Positions 1 through 5,680 of a stretch of DNA of 6,026 bases are shown piece by piece. Positions within the stretch are counted from its first letter, which is position 1. Each line of letters opens with the position of its first letter. Origin of the DNA: Candidatus Gastranaerophilales bacterium (GTDB lineage: Bacteria; Cyanobacteriota; Vampirovibrionia; Gastranaerophilales; JAQUYY01); assembly GCA_028691575.1 (NCBI GenBank), contig JAQUYY010000117.1:1-6026 (forward strand), read 5' to 3'. The notes under the pieces are model-generated. The model saw only the letters and a program-made list of their open reading frames with translations. It had not been told where the DNA came from and ran no database searches. A program made the position numbers and the translations under genes.

Positions 1-23
1 ATCTTTTAGCATTTGTAGTGTCC

Positions 24-728
24 TTAATTTTTTACAGTAAAAGCTTTTGATAAATCGTCCATTGTTAATAGATCTATTTTACTATTATTTTTTTGACCCA
101 ATTTATACATATTATTTATTATCTGTAAAAATTTTTGTTTTTCTTCAGATTTAAGATAAAAAAATCTAATTACATTTTTATCGTCAAAAACTTCTTTTAA
201 AACTTTTTCGGGATTTTTACCTTGAACATATGTACTATACAAACAAAGTACCATGCCTGTTCTATCTCTACCAGCTCTGCAATGGAGAAATGATGGACTT
301 TCTGATTTTTGAATAATTTGAAAAATATTAAATATTTGTTCTGGCGTTGGAATTTCTCCATTCATTGGGATACGGTGATGTTTCATACCGAGTCTTTTAG
401 CGATAAATCCCTCTATCTCAGGATATACCCCCTCATAATCTTTGTATCGCAGATCAATTACAGTGCCAATCCCCATATTTTTTAAAGCTTGTAAGTCTTT
501 TTTAACGCTATTTATATCCGTTGTAAAAGCTTCTCTTTCTCCTTGACATATCCCGGGTTGCCGACCTCTACAGAGTTTTTCATCAACTTGATAGAAGTTA
601 TTAATAGAAAAATTATCGGTAAAAGATGAATTTTTAAAGCTTACAGGATTATAGGATGATTTTTCACTTAAGTTTATTTTAAATTTGGGTATTTTTTTTG
701 AAACAGTTAAACTATTATTAATTCTCAT
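24..728 (-). CDS. Dual-specificity/tyrosine-type protein phosphatase, 234 aa
   Basis: This is a cysteine-dependent phosphatase of the protein-tyrosine/dual-specificity fold. The signature HCRAGRDRTG is at residues 149-158, giving the CX5R loop with nucleophile Cys150 and Arg156. Before it come a family-like entry segment (DEKLCRGRQP, 49-58), a beta strand GTVIDLR (88-94) and the loop IPMNGEIPT (120-128), where the general acid is usually found. That loop has no Asp, so the acid is unclear; Glu125 is a candidate. The first 45 residues are a low-complexity extension carrying VSFKN (29-33), like the S-F-G motifs in neighbouring proteins. There is no signal peptide or membrane segment, so it is probably cytoplasmic. 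The ATG has AAGGAG upstream (742-747, minus strand) at a rather long spacing of 13. It lies 42 bases downstream of the kinase gene on the same strand, so they may share a transcript. The substrate is unknown; phosphoprotein, phosphoinositide or nucleotide are all possible. Confidence 0.86.
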   Translation of the reverse strand: MRINNSLTVSKKIPKFKINLSEKSSYNPVSFKNSSFTDNFSINNFYQVDEKLCRGRQPGICQGEREAFTTDINSVKKDLQALKNMGIGTVIDLRYKDYEGVYPEIEGFIAKRLGMKHHRIPMNGEIPTPEQIFNIFQIIQKSESPSFLHCRAGRDRTGMVLCLYSTYVQGKNPEKVLKEVFDDKNVIRFFYLKSEEKQKFLQIINNMYKLGQKNNSKIDLLTMDDLSKAFTVKN

Positions 729-770
729 TTGTTAATTAATACTCCTTAAAAAAATCTTAGAAATATAGAG

Positions 771-2360
771 TTAATTCAAAACAAAATCTTTGAAAATATT
801 ATTATTTATTTTAGGTGAAAAATTTTTGTTTGGGTTAGTATTATTCACCGGTATATTTTGTTGGTGAATTGCTAAATTGTTAGGAGATGAAGATATTTCT
901 TGAGGTGTTTTTTCTTTATTTTTATTCTTCATAAAATATGCAATTCCTCCAAGAAAAACTGTTCCAAGAACAATAGGAATTATTATCTTCTTTTTTGTTT
1001 TTTCTGGAATTATATCATTATTTATTGTTGAATTAATATTTTTGTACAAGAGTTTAAATAAATTATCTTCATCAGCTAATTCTTTACCCGTAGTATTGCA
1101 AACTTCTTTATGAGGTTTAAACACATCAATAAATTTTTTATTGCTATCAAAATATTCTTTTATTTCTCCCGTTGCATTTTCCGAATACGTTTTTAAATTA
1201 TTTTCAAAATCATCCATGAATTTTATTAGCGAGAATTGATTTGCATTTTCTCTAATCATCACACGCATTTGAGTTTTTTGTATTTCAGTTTTAATCACTT
1301 CATCAGATGGATTTGCCAAGATTGATGCTGCCATTTTTTCATGAGCAATCGCAAGATTATTCAATTTACCTGCATCTTCAACAGAAATACCACTTTGTTT
1401 TGCAGCTTCTTCAAGGTCAATTTCTTCTAAATATTTTGTCATTGGCTTATGATAAAATTCGGATTTTATCTTTAGATATTCTTTAAAGAAATCAAGTGCC
1501 TCTTGTGGTTTTCCGTCATCACTTTTTGCCATTTCTCCCAGGTAACAATGCAAACCACGTTGCTCAAAATTCGCAAGATTTGAATCTATATTCAAATATG
1601 GATTATCAATATAGCTCTGACGAGGATATATTGCAGGAATACTTTTTTCACCAAAAATATTATATATTTTTTGTGCTTTTATTTCATTATTAAAAAGATA
1701 CTTTTCAGGGTGATTTTTATCGATTGAATTGGCAAAAGTATTAGCACTAGCGTCTATTAATTTTACTTTACCTGCATCAATAAAAAAGTTTCCCGGCTGT
1801 AAATCATGATGAACAAATCCTGTCTGGTCTAATTTTGTCAATTTTTTTACCATGTCTACGATGTGGCTATTTTTTAAATTTGCTTTTTTAGAATCAGGAA
1901 AAGATCCATTAACAAAACTAGTCACAAGATAATGATTATTACCATCTTGAATTATATCAATTGCTCTTTGAGCATCGTCAACGCCGGCTGCTTCAATATA
2001 TTTTAGGGCTAAAAATTCTTTTTGTAATTCTTTTAAGAAATAGGATGATTTTTCCGTAGGGGATAATCCGGATAAAAAAGCTGCAAAATCCTTGTCTTTT
2101 GGAACTTCTTTTAAAACTTTAATGGCACAATCGTTATATCGGTAGACATCGGCTGTCCAACCATCCCCAATAAAGTTCGTTTTATTTTTAACAATATTGA
2201 TAATATCAGTTGTCTCTTTCGGTGAAAACACATTAAACATTGAGCTTGTATTTCGCTGAAAAGAGTCTGATTGATTTCCAAAACTTATTAATTGTTTTTG
2301 ACAATTTTGTCTTGTCTTTTGTATTTGTTTTAGGTTTACAGGTGAGAAATTTACAATCAT
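771..2360 (-). CDS. Kinase-fold protein with C-terminal membrane anchor, 529 aa
   Basis: The order of motifs is that of a protein-kinase-like fold: a Gly-rich loop GDGWTADVY (about 65-73), the ATP-binding lysine in AIKVLK (Lys81), a possible helix-C glutamate near 115, the catalytic loop VHHDLQPGN (Asp186, Asn191) and the metal-binding Asp203 in KLIDAS, which replaces the usual DFG. The HDLQPGN form also occurs in aminoglycoside- and lipopolysaccharide-type kinases, so the substrate may be a protein or a small molecule. Residues 230-450 are a charged, helical region I do not recognise. A hydrophobic segment IIIPIVLGTVFLGGIAYF (about 459-476) is flanked by lysines and followed by about 50 Asn/Pro-rich residues, suggesting a membrane anchor with the kinase domain in the cytoplasm. 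The N-terminus carries LISFGN. The longer reading from a TTG at 2381 is disfavoured because GGAG sits 5 bases before the ATG at 2360. Confidence 0.85.
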   Translation of the reverse strand: MIVNFSPVNLKQIQKTRQNCQKQLISFGNQSDSFQRNTSSMFNVFSPKETTDIINIVKNKTNFIGDGWTADVYRYNDCAIKVLKEVPKDKDFAAFLSGLSPTEKSSYFLKELQKEFLALKYIEAAGVDDAQRAIDIIQDGNNHYLVTSFVNGSFPDSKKANLKNSHIVDMVKKLTKLDQTGFVHHDLQPGNFFIDAGKVKLIDASANTFANSIDKNHPEKYLFNNEIKAQKIYNIFGEKSIPAIYPRQSYIDNPYLNIDSNLANFEQRGLHCYLGEMAKSDDGKPQEALDFFKEYLKIKSEFYHKPMTKYLEEIDLEEAAKQSGISVEDAGKLNNLAIAHEKMAASILANPSDEVIKTEIQKTQMRVMIRENANQFSLIKFMDDFENNLKTYSENATGEIKEYFDSNKKFIDVFKPHKEVCNTTGKELADEDNLFKLLYKNINSTINNDIIPEKTKKKIIIPIVLGTVFLGGIAYFMKNKNKEKTPQEISSSPNNLAIHQQNIPVNNTNPNKNFSPKINNNIFKDFVLN

Positions 2361-2365
2361 TTTAA

Positions 2366-2369
2366 CTCC
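2366..2369 (-). promoter_or_regulatory. Ribosome binding site that fixes the kinase start
   Basis: GGAG on the minus strand is 5 bases upstream of the ATG at 2358-2360. A TTG seven codons further upstream (2379-2381) keeps the frame open but has no comparable site, so the ATG is preferred. Confidence 0.7.
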
Positions 2370-2474
2370 AATTTTTAGCAATATCTTAATATAAAAAGTT
2401 AATTAATATTATTGTTTATAATATTTCCTCTATTTTAAAGGTTTAAAAAATAAAGAAAATAAAAATTCGCTATT

Positions 2475-2505
2475 TTGTTAAAAATATATTTACAATTTTT
2501 AACAA
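2475..2505. repeat. Perfect 11-bp inverted repeat in a divergent intergenic region
   Basis: TTGTTAAAAAT (2475-2485) and ATTTTTAACAA (2495-2505) are exact reverse complements separated by 9 bases. The element lies between the divergent kinase and small-protein genes, 2 bases before a terminator-like hairpin. It could be an operator for a dimeric regulator, or an RNA stem that competes with the neighbouring hairpin. It is pure A/T apart from one G:C pair, so the RNA stem would be weak, but the symmetry is exact over 22 bases. Confidence 0.6.
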
Positions 2506-2507
2506 CT

Positions 2508-2541
2508 AATTGCCTATGATTTCTTTTGGGCAATTTTTTTT
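2508..2541 (+). terminator. Terminator-like hairpin upstream of the 121-aa gene
   Basis: AATTGCC (2508-2514) pairs perfectly with GGCAATT (2529-2535) around a 14-base loop, and a run of eight T (2534-2541) overlaps and follows the second arm. This is the layout of a Rho-independent terminator reading on the plus strand. The gene to its left is transcribed leftwards, so there is no plus-strand CDS for it to end. It lies 50 bases before the start of the 121-residue gene, which fits an attenuator in that gene's leader or the end of a short non-coding RNA. The 14-base loop is large for a strong terminator. Confidence 0.5.
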
Positions 2542-2591
2542 ATGTTTTAATTTCATATATATAACTAATTTATCAACATAGGGAAAAATCT

Positions 2592-2957
2592 ATGAAAATA
2601 ATGTTTCAGCCAATCCAAAAATCACCTGCTTTTAAAGGTCAAAATAATACACAAAATACAAACATGCCCAAATTGCAAAATTTAAATCAGGATAAAGTTT
2701 CTTTTGGCGCAAATGAAAAAACTTTTTTGAATAAATTAAATATATTTTTAGAGAAAAAAGACGGAAAAACCACATGTGATGAGGAAGAAGTACTTGAAGC
2801 TATGATTCAAGATATAGATATAAATCATCAATTAATTAAAAATTTTATAAACGAATTCGAATCAAAATACAAAGATAAAAATACTTTTCAAATTAGAGTA
2901 GTTCGAGATGAATATTTACCAATATTAAAAGGTGAAAAAACCTATTGGGATGATTAA
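2592..2957 (+). CDS. Small unrecognised protein with two N-terminal F-motifs, 121 aa
   Basis: I do not recognise a catalytic family. The first 40 residues are polar and Asn/Gln-rich and contain two copies of the short aromatic motif: PAFKG (12-16) and VSFGA (36-40). The rest (about 42-121) is highly charged and probably helical, with an acidic patch CDEEEVLEAM (62-71) and a basic/acidic segment near the C-terminus ending in YWDD. There is no membrane segment or signal peptide. The ATG at 2592 is preferred over one at 2601 because AGGG (2580-2583) is 8 bases upstream of it. It is the only plus-strand gene in the left half and runs divergently from the kinase. Its stop codon directly abuts that of the next, opposite-strand gene. 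The shared motif suggests a common localisation or interaction with the kinase and phosphatase, but that is inference. Confidence 0.75.
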   Translation: MKIMFQPIQKSPAFKGQNNTQNTNMPKLQNLNQDKVSFGANEKTFLNKLNIFLEKKDGKTTCDEEEVLEAMIQDIDINHQLIKNFINEFESKYKDKNTFQIRVVRDEYLPILKGEKTYWDD

Positions 2958-4037
2958 TTAATCAATAATATCTTGAATTTTTTTAGAGGCAAAAGCACCT
3001 GCAACGGAACCTATTCCCATTCCAATTAATGAGCCTGACGGTCCTTTTTTGCTTAAAATAGCACCTACTGACCCTATTCCGGCTAAAATAGATGTTACAT
3101 TTATTGCCGATTTTGCGGTTTGTTTTAATCCTTCGTCGATGTTGTCTTTATCCTTAGCAAATGCTTTGGTTATTGCTGGAAGCTCGAGTAAACCTAGTGC
3201 TAAAACAGATAAAACTGGTATTCTTAGCATTGTTCGCCCAATAAACTTACCAAATTTGCCAAATTTAGCACTTTCCAGCATTATTGCTTTAACTTTTGTT
3301 TTTTTAATAACAGCTTCTCCAACATCATTTATATAAACTTTGGGAACTTCTCGACCGGTAAAAGTTTTGTCTACTTTTTTAATATCAAGCAAATCACAGA
3401 TTTTCTGACCAGCTTTTGTGTCATAAATTGGTATATCAGCTTTATGAAGTGCTTCACCGACTTTTCCCATCTTATTTACAACAGGTTCTAGGAAAGTTCC
3501 TCTAAAAAATGAAAACGGATGCTGATAATTTTTGTAATCATAGGCTTTTTTGAACTCAACACTAGAAAATAATTTACTGCCAACTTGTTTACTTGCAGAT
3601 TTTAAATCTCTTGTATCTTCAGGCAAATTAACCAATGCCAAACCGAAAAGTCCTGCTGCACGTTGATAGTTCCCATCTTCTATATTATCACCGATTGAAG
3701 AAATCCTTCTAACAGGTGTAATTGGACTAAGTGCAGTTAATAAAACCTTTGAAGAGTCACTGCTGATAGTTTTTTCAAAAGTATCGACTTTAGATTTTGT
3801 GTTTTTAATATTTTCCAAATCAGAATTTAATTTATCATCAGAAATCCTTAAATCATCTCTTCTATCAATACCGGAACGCCGCTCAACATCGACAGACTGT
3901 GCATTTTGCCGTCTGTCTTGATTATAATTGTCTTGAAACCTCGCCTTTAACGGCGTTACAGTCGAAGGCTTATCGCCTCCGCCTTCCAGCCTCAGCTCGG
4001 TTCCGCACTGTGGATAAAGTTTTAAGATATTATCCAA
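2958..4037 (-). CDS. Unrecognised protein with Gly-rich hydrophobic C-terminal segments, 359 aa
   Basis: I do not recognise the family. Residues 1-37 are encoded by a GC-rich repeat (see 3929-4006). A basic RRSGIDRRD motif follows at 53-61, then a helical charged stretch (62-95) and a central region with HPFSFFRGTFLEP (173-185). The C-terminus has hydrophobic stretches at about 272-290 and 310-328, and a Gly/Ala-rich one at 334-350 (SGSLIGMGIGSVAG) resembling a glycine zipper, so membrane insertion is plausible. The start is weak: the only option before the upstream in-frame stop is TTG at 4035-4037, preceded by GGGGCGG. The next alternative is a TTG at residue 74, and the first ATG codon is at residue 190. 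The N-terminus may have been rebuilt by the repeat, or the gene may be 5'-truncated. It ends convergently against the 121-aa gene with no spacer. Confidence 0.68.
   Translation of the reverse strand: MDNILKLYPQCGTELRLEGGGDKPSTVTPLKARFQDNYNQDRRQNAQSVDVERRSGIDRRDDLRISDDKLNSDLENIKNTKSKVDTFEKTISSDSSKVLLTALSPITPVRRISSIGDNIEDGNYQRAAGLFGLALVNLPEDTRDLKSASKQVGSKLFSSVEFKKAYDYKNYQHPFSFFRGTFLEPVVNKMGKVGEALHKADIPIYDTKAGQKICDLLDIKKVDKTFTGREVPKVYINDVGEAVIKKTKVKAIMLESAKFGKFGKFIGRTMLRIPVLSVLALGLLELPAITKAFAKDKDNIDEGLKQTAKSAINVTSILAGIGSVGAILSKKGPSGSLIGMGIGSVAGAFASKKIQDIID
3891..3917. repeat. 7-bp inverted repeat inside the 359-aa gene
   Basis: GACAGAC (3891-3897) and GTCTGTC (3911-3917) are exact reverse complements around a 13-base loop, at the edge of the GC-rich patch that encodes the protein's N-terminal region. 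It may mark the border of the repeat element next to it; alone it could be chance. Confidence 0.45.
3929..4006 (-). repeat. Dispersed repeat, copy 1 (coding)
   Basis: This segment is much richer in G and C than its surroundings and is related to 4082-4144 in the same orientation. The shared blocks are TGTCTTGAAACCTCGC against TGTCTTAAAAGCTCGC, TTTAACGGC, and an identical AGCCTCAGCTCG (3988-3999 against 4126-4137). Inside it GAAGGC (3964-3969) pairs with GCCTTC (3981-3986) around 11 bases, and CGCC...GGCG around TTTAAC gives a second small stem (3943-3954). Read on the minus strand it stays open and encodes residues of the 359-aa protein including ELRLEGGG and PLKARFQD. A GC-rich hairpin-bearing element that is open in frame resembles the logic of Rickettsia palindromic elements, which insert in coding genes; the comparison is of layout only. 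Confidence 0.6.
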
Positions 4038-4081
4038 ATTTCCGCCCCAAGGTCATGATAAATAACCAGAAGTTATCTTCC

Positions 4082-4144
4082 TGTCTTAAAAGCTCGCATT
4101 TAACGGCACAAAAAATATTTTTATTAGCCTCAGCTCGCTTTCGC
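4082..4144 (-). repeat. Dispersed repeat, copy 2 (non-coding, degenerate)
   Basis: This is the intergenic relative of 3929-4006, in the same orientation. The two outer blocks are kept, but the middle is replaced by an A/T stretch and is shorter, and neither hairpin of copy 1 survives. Read in the frame that corresponds to the coding copy, it gives ELRL and PLNASF equivalents followed by a stop, so it matches the encoded peptide only partly and is not a gene. It looks like an older, decayed copy. Confidence 0.55.
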
Positions 4145-4287
4145 TATTTATATAAAAACATTTTTGATACAAAAATTGCCTAAGAAATTATATTTCAAAA
4201 TACGAGTAAGAATTCAAAAATCTTTTTGTAAAAATTCTAGTTCAAAATAACTAAAATAAAAAATATGAATTATCTTTACAATTAAAC

Positions 4288-4323
4288 TTGCATGTATATG
4301 TTTTTGTTAAGATTATTTATAAA
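4288..4323 (+). promoter_or_regulatory. Possible promoter for the 46-aa ORF and HTH gene
   Basis: TTGCAT (4288-4293) is followed after 17 bases by GATTAT (4311-4316), and TATAAA overlaps just beyond (4318-4323). Neither is a close match at both boxes, and A/T-rich DNA gives such hits by chance. The position, about 60 bases before the first plus-strand start, is right for a promoter. Confidence 0.3.
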
Positions 4324-4382
4324 GAGGGTTTTAAAAACATTGAATTTAACTTCTTTCTTTGGATACAAAAAGGAAACAGTAA

Positions 4383-4523
4383 ATGTCTAAAAGTACAGAA
4401 CATTTTGAAGAAAAATACCCGCATACTGCAATTAAACATAAATTACTATCAAGCTGTTTAGAAACCTGCCTTGATAATGAGATTAAATTAGCAGAACATA
4501 AAAATATATTTGAGAAAAAATGA
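4383..4523 (+). CDS. Small ORF, 46 aa, possible TcmP-like remnant
   Basis: The ORF opens with ATG and has AGGA (4370-4373) 9 bases upstream, so translation is plausible. It begins MSKSTEHFEEKYPHT and continues IKHKLLSSCLETCL (17-30) before a short Lys-rich tail. The pattern (aromatic, acidic/basic pair, H-T, then K-H-x-L-L) reminds me of the N-terminus of three-Cys-motif partner (TcmP) proteins, which are normally about 300 residues. If that is right, this is a stub that keeps only the first helix. The likeness comes from memory and is short. Otherwise it is an unknown small protein, charged and helical with Cys25 and Cys29. It lies 42 bases ahead of the HTH gene on the same strand and may be its operon partner. 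Confidence 0.5.
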   Translation: MSKSTEHFEEKYPHTAIKHKLLSSCLETCLDNEIKLAEHKNIFEKK

Positions 4524-4565
4524 ATAATAATCTAAAAAACTTTTAAAATTAAGGTTTAATGCTCA

Positions 4566-5315
4566 GTGGACAAGAATAAAAACAAAAGAAAAGCAGAAAA
4601 ATCCATATATGACTTAATGTTATATAAAATGCCGTATTATTCCCAGTTGGACGCAATCCAAAAGTTTACAAACCGTATAAATTTTTTGACAAAACCTATT
4701 TTGGATTGGGTAAATACAATTAATTTGAATCGGGTTTTTCAGTCTCTGGAAACAAGTTTTGATATTATTGATGATATTAAAATACAGTTAAGTGAGCGAA
4801 ATATTGATTTTGATGTAATCGGAAATGTGTATATATCTCAAATTGTAGAGTTGTATCTTTCATCAAAAAAAGTCGGGATTACATTCGCAGATTTGGTTGA
4901 AGATAATTTAAAACTTTTCGGTAATTTTAAATATTCAAAAGCAGTAATTTATTTAAATCGCTTAGATTCTCGAAAATCAAAAATAATTAACAAAGATACT
5001 GAATTTCCTAGCATTAACAATAAATTGTGTGAAGATTTAAAATACACTGAAAAAGAGTTGGATAATTTTATAAAAATAGCTTTAAAAGAGTATAAAGACG
5101 GTAATATCATTATCAAAGATGAAGAAAGAGCCCTTTTGGATTGTCTGAAACAAAACAGATATTTGAAAAATAAGGATATAGCTGAAAAGTTGGATTACGG
5201 AATAAGGGGAATAGAATCAATATGCGCAAGAATTCGCAAAAAATTTAATATTGATTATATTAAAGAAAAATCAGTAAAAAGACATTTATTAATAAACCTG
5301 TCCAAGTACATTTAA
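4566..5315 (+). CDS. Predicted transcriptional regulator with C-terminal HTH, 249 aa
   Basis: The C-terminal 65 residues read as a LuxR/GerE- or sigma-region-4-type helix-turn-helix: KDEERALLDCLKQ (184-196), then KNKDIAEKLDYGIRGIES (201-218) as the turn and recognition helix, and ARIRKKFNI (221-229). The N-terminal 180 residues are helical and charged, and I do not recognise them as a receiver, PAS or autoinducer-binding domain; they may sense a ligand or partner. There is no membrane segment, so the protein should be cytoplasmic and DNA-binding. The start is GTG at 4566; the frame closes at TAA 4557, so nothing longer is possible. AAGG (4551-4554) lies 11 bases upstream, a weak site. It follows the 46-aa ORF and precedes a ParB-like fragment, a set that suggests a phage- or plasmid-derived region. 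The targets are unknown. Confidence 0.82.
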   Translation: MDKNKNKRKAEKSIYDLMLYKMPYYSQLDAIQKFTNRINFLTKPILDWVNTINLNRVFQSLETSFDIIDDIKIQLSERNIDFDVIGNVYISQIVELYLSSKKVGITFADLVEDNLKLFGNFKYSKAVIYLNRLDSRKSKIINKDTEFPSINNKLCEDLKYTEKELDNFIKIALKEYKDGNIIIKDEERALLDCLKQNRYLKNKDIAEKLDYGIRGIESICARIRKKFNIDYIKEKSVKRHLLINLSKYI

Positions 5316-5328
5316 ATTGCAAAAACTG

Positions 5329-5342
5329 TGTGGTTATCCACA
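5329..5342. repeat. Short inverted repeat overlapping a DnaA-box match
   Basis: TGTGG (5329-5333) and CCACA (5338-5342) form a 5-bp perfect stem around TTAT, and TTATCCACA (5334-5342) matches the consensus DnaA box. It lies in the 95-base gap between the HTH gene and the ParB-like fragment, so it might be an operator for the upstream regulator. One box does not make an origin. Confidence 0.4.
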
Positions 5343-5410
5343 TCGACAATAAAAATTTAATTTGGTTTAATAGGGTCAAATTGAATTTTATCGAAAGGAA
5401 TCCACAGTAA

Positions 5411-5680
5411 ATGGTAAATAATTTAATTGTAGAAAAAGCTGCACTTAGCACTTTAAAAACATACTCAAATAATCCTAAAATGCATAATAATAAGCAAATT
5501 CAGCAAATAGCCGAATCTATAAAAAAATTTAAATTTAATAATCCGATTTTAATTGATGAAAAAAATGAAATAATAGCAGGTCACGGAAGATTATTTGCTG
5601 CAGAACATTTGGGACTAAAAGAAGTTCCTGTTGCAAGGAATTTTATATGGCTCAAAATAAGTCGGTGCCGCAGAAGTTGA
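5411..5680 (+). pseudogene. 3'-truncated ParB-like nuclease domain (DNA-methyltransferase N-terminal type)
   Basis: Residues 1-76 match the ParB/Srx-like domain that leads many phage and prophage adenine/cytosine DNA methyltransferases: LKTYSNNPKMHNNKQI (15-30), IAESIKKFKFNNPILID (33-49) and IIAGHGRLFAAEHLGLKEVPV (54-74), with the GHGR turn at 57-60. Full-length relatives continue into a methyltransferase domain and total about 400 residues. Here family similarity stops at about 5638, and the frame runs only 13 more codons through DNA that is the antisense of a patatin gene. The ATG has AAAGGA (5394-5399) 11 bases upstream. The surviving part has no methyltransferase motif, so modification activity is not expected, but the ParB-fold domain itself looks intact. 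Confidence 0.82.

Larger units (their letters stand above)
4038..4382. other. Intergenic region of 345 bases without a supported gene
   Basis: It separates the divergent 359-aa and 46-aa genes. Its left part holds the second repeat copy (4082-4144); the right part is almost pure A/T and holds a possible promoter near 4288-4323. A 42-codon plus-strand reading from an ATG at 4052 exists, but it runs through the repeat, has no ribosome binding site and looks like a chance frame. I see no tRNA or other RNA gene. Confidence 0.6.

Noticed and set aside
1496..1693. 65-codon plus-strand reading
   Set aside because: It lies wholly antisense to the helical middle region of the kinase-fold gene, has no ribosome binding site, and its translation looks like no protein family.
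189..2120. An 18-base identity between the phosphatase (189-206) and kinase (2103-2120) genes
   Set aside because: Both encode the common helical string KVLKEV in unrelated contexts with similar codon use; there is no flanking similarity, so no duplication is inferred.
3049..3336. 95-codon plus-strand reading with hydrophobic composition
   Set aside because: It is the antisense shadow of the Gly/Ala-rich C-terminus of the 359-aa gene; its hydrophobicity follows from that composition.
3899..4183. 94-codon plus-strand reading with an internal peptide repeat (SARFR twice)
   Set aside because: The peptide repeat is the reverse reading of the two DNA repeat copies. There is no ribosome binding site, and the opposite strand is the better coding frame at 3899-4037.
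4009..5342. Replication origin suggested by two DnaA-box matches
   Set aside because: Only two boxes more than 1.3 kb apart, with no cluster, dnaA, dnaN or iteron array; this is compatible with chance in AT-rich DNA.
5260..5451. 63-codon minus-strand reading
   Set aside because: It overlaps the end of the HTH gene and the start of the ParB-like fragment, both well supported on the other strand.
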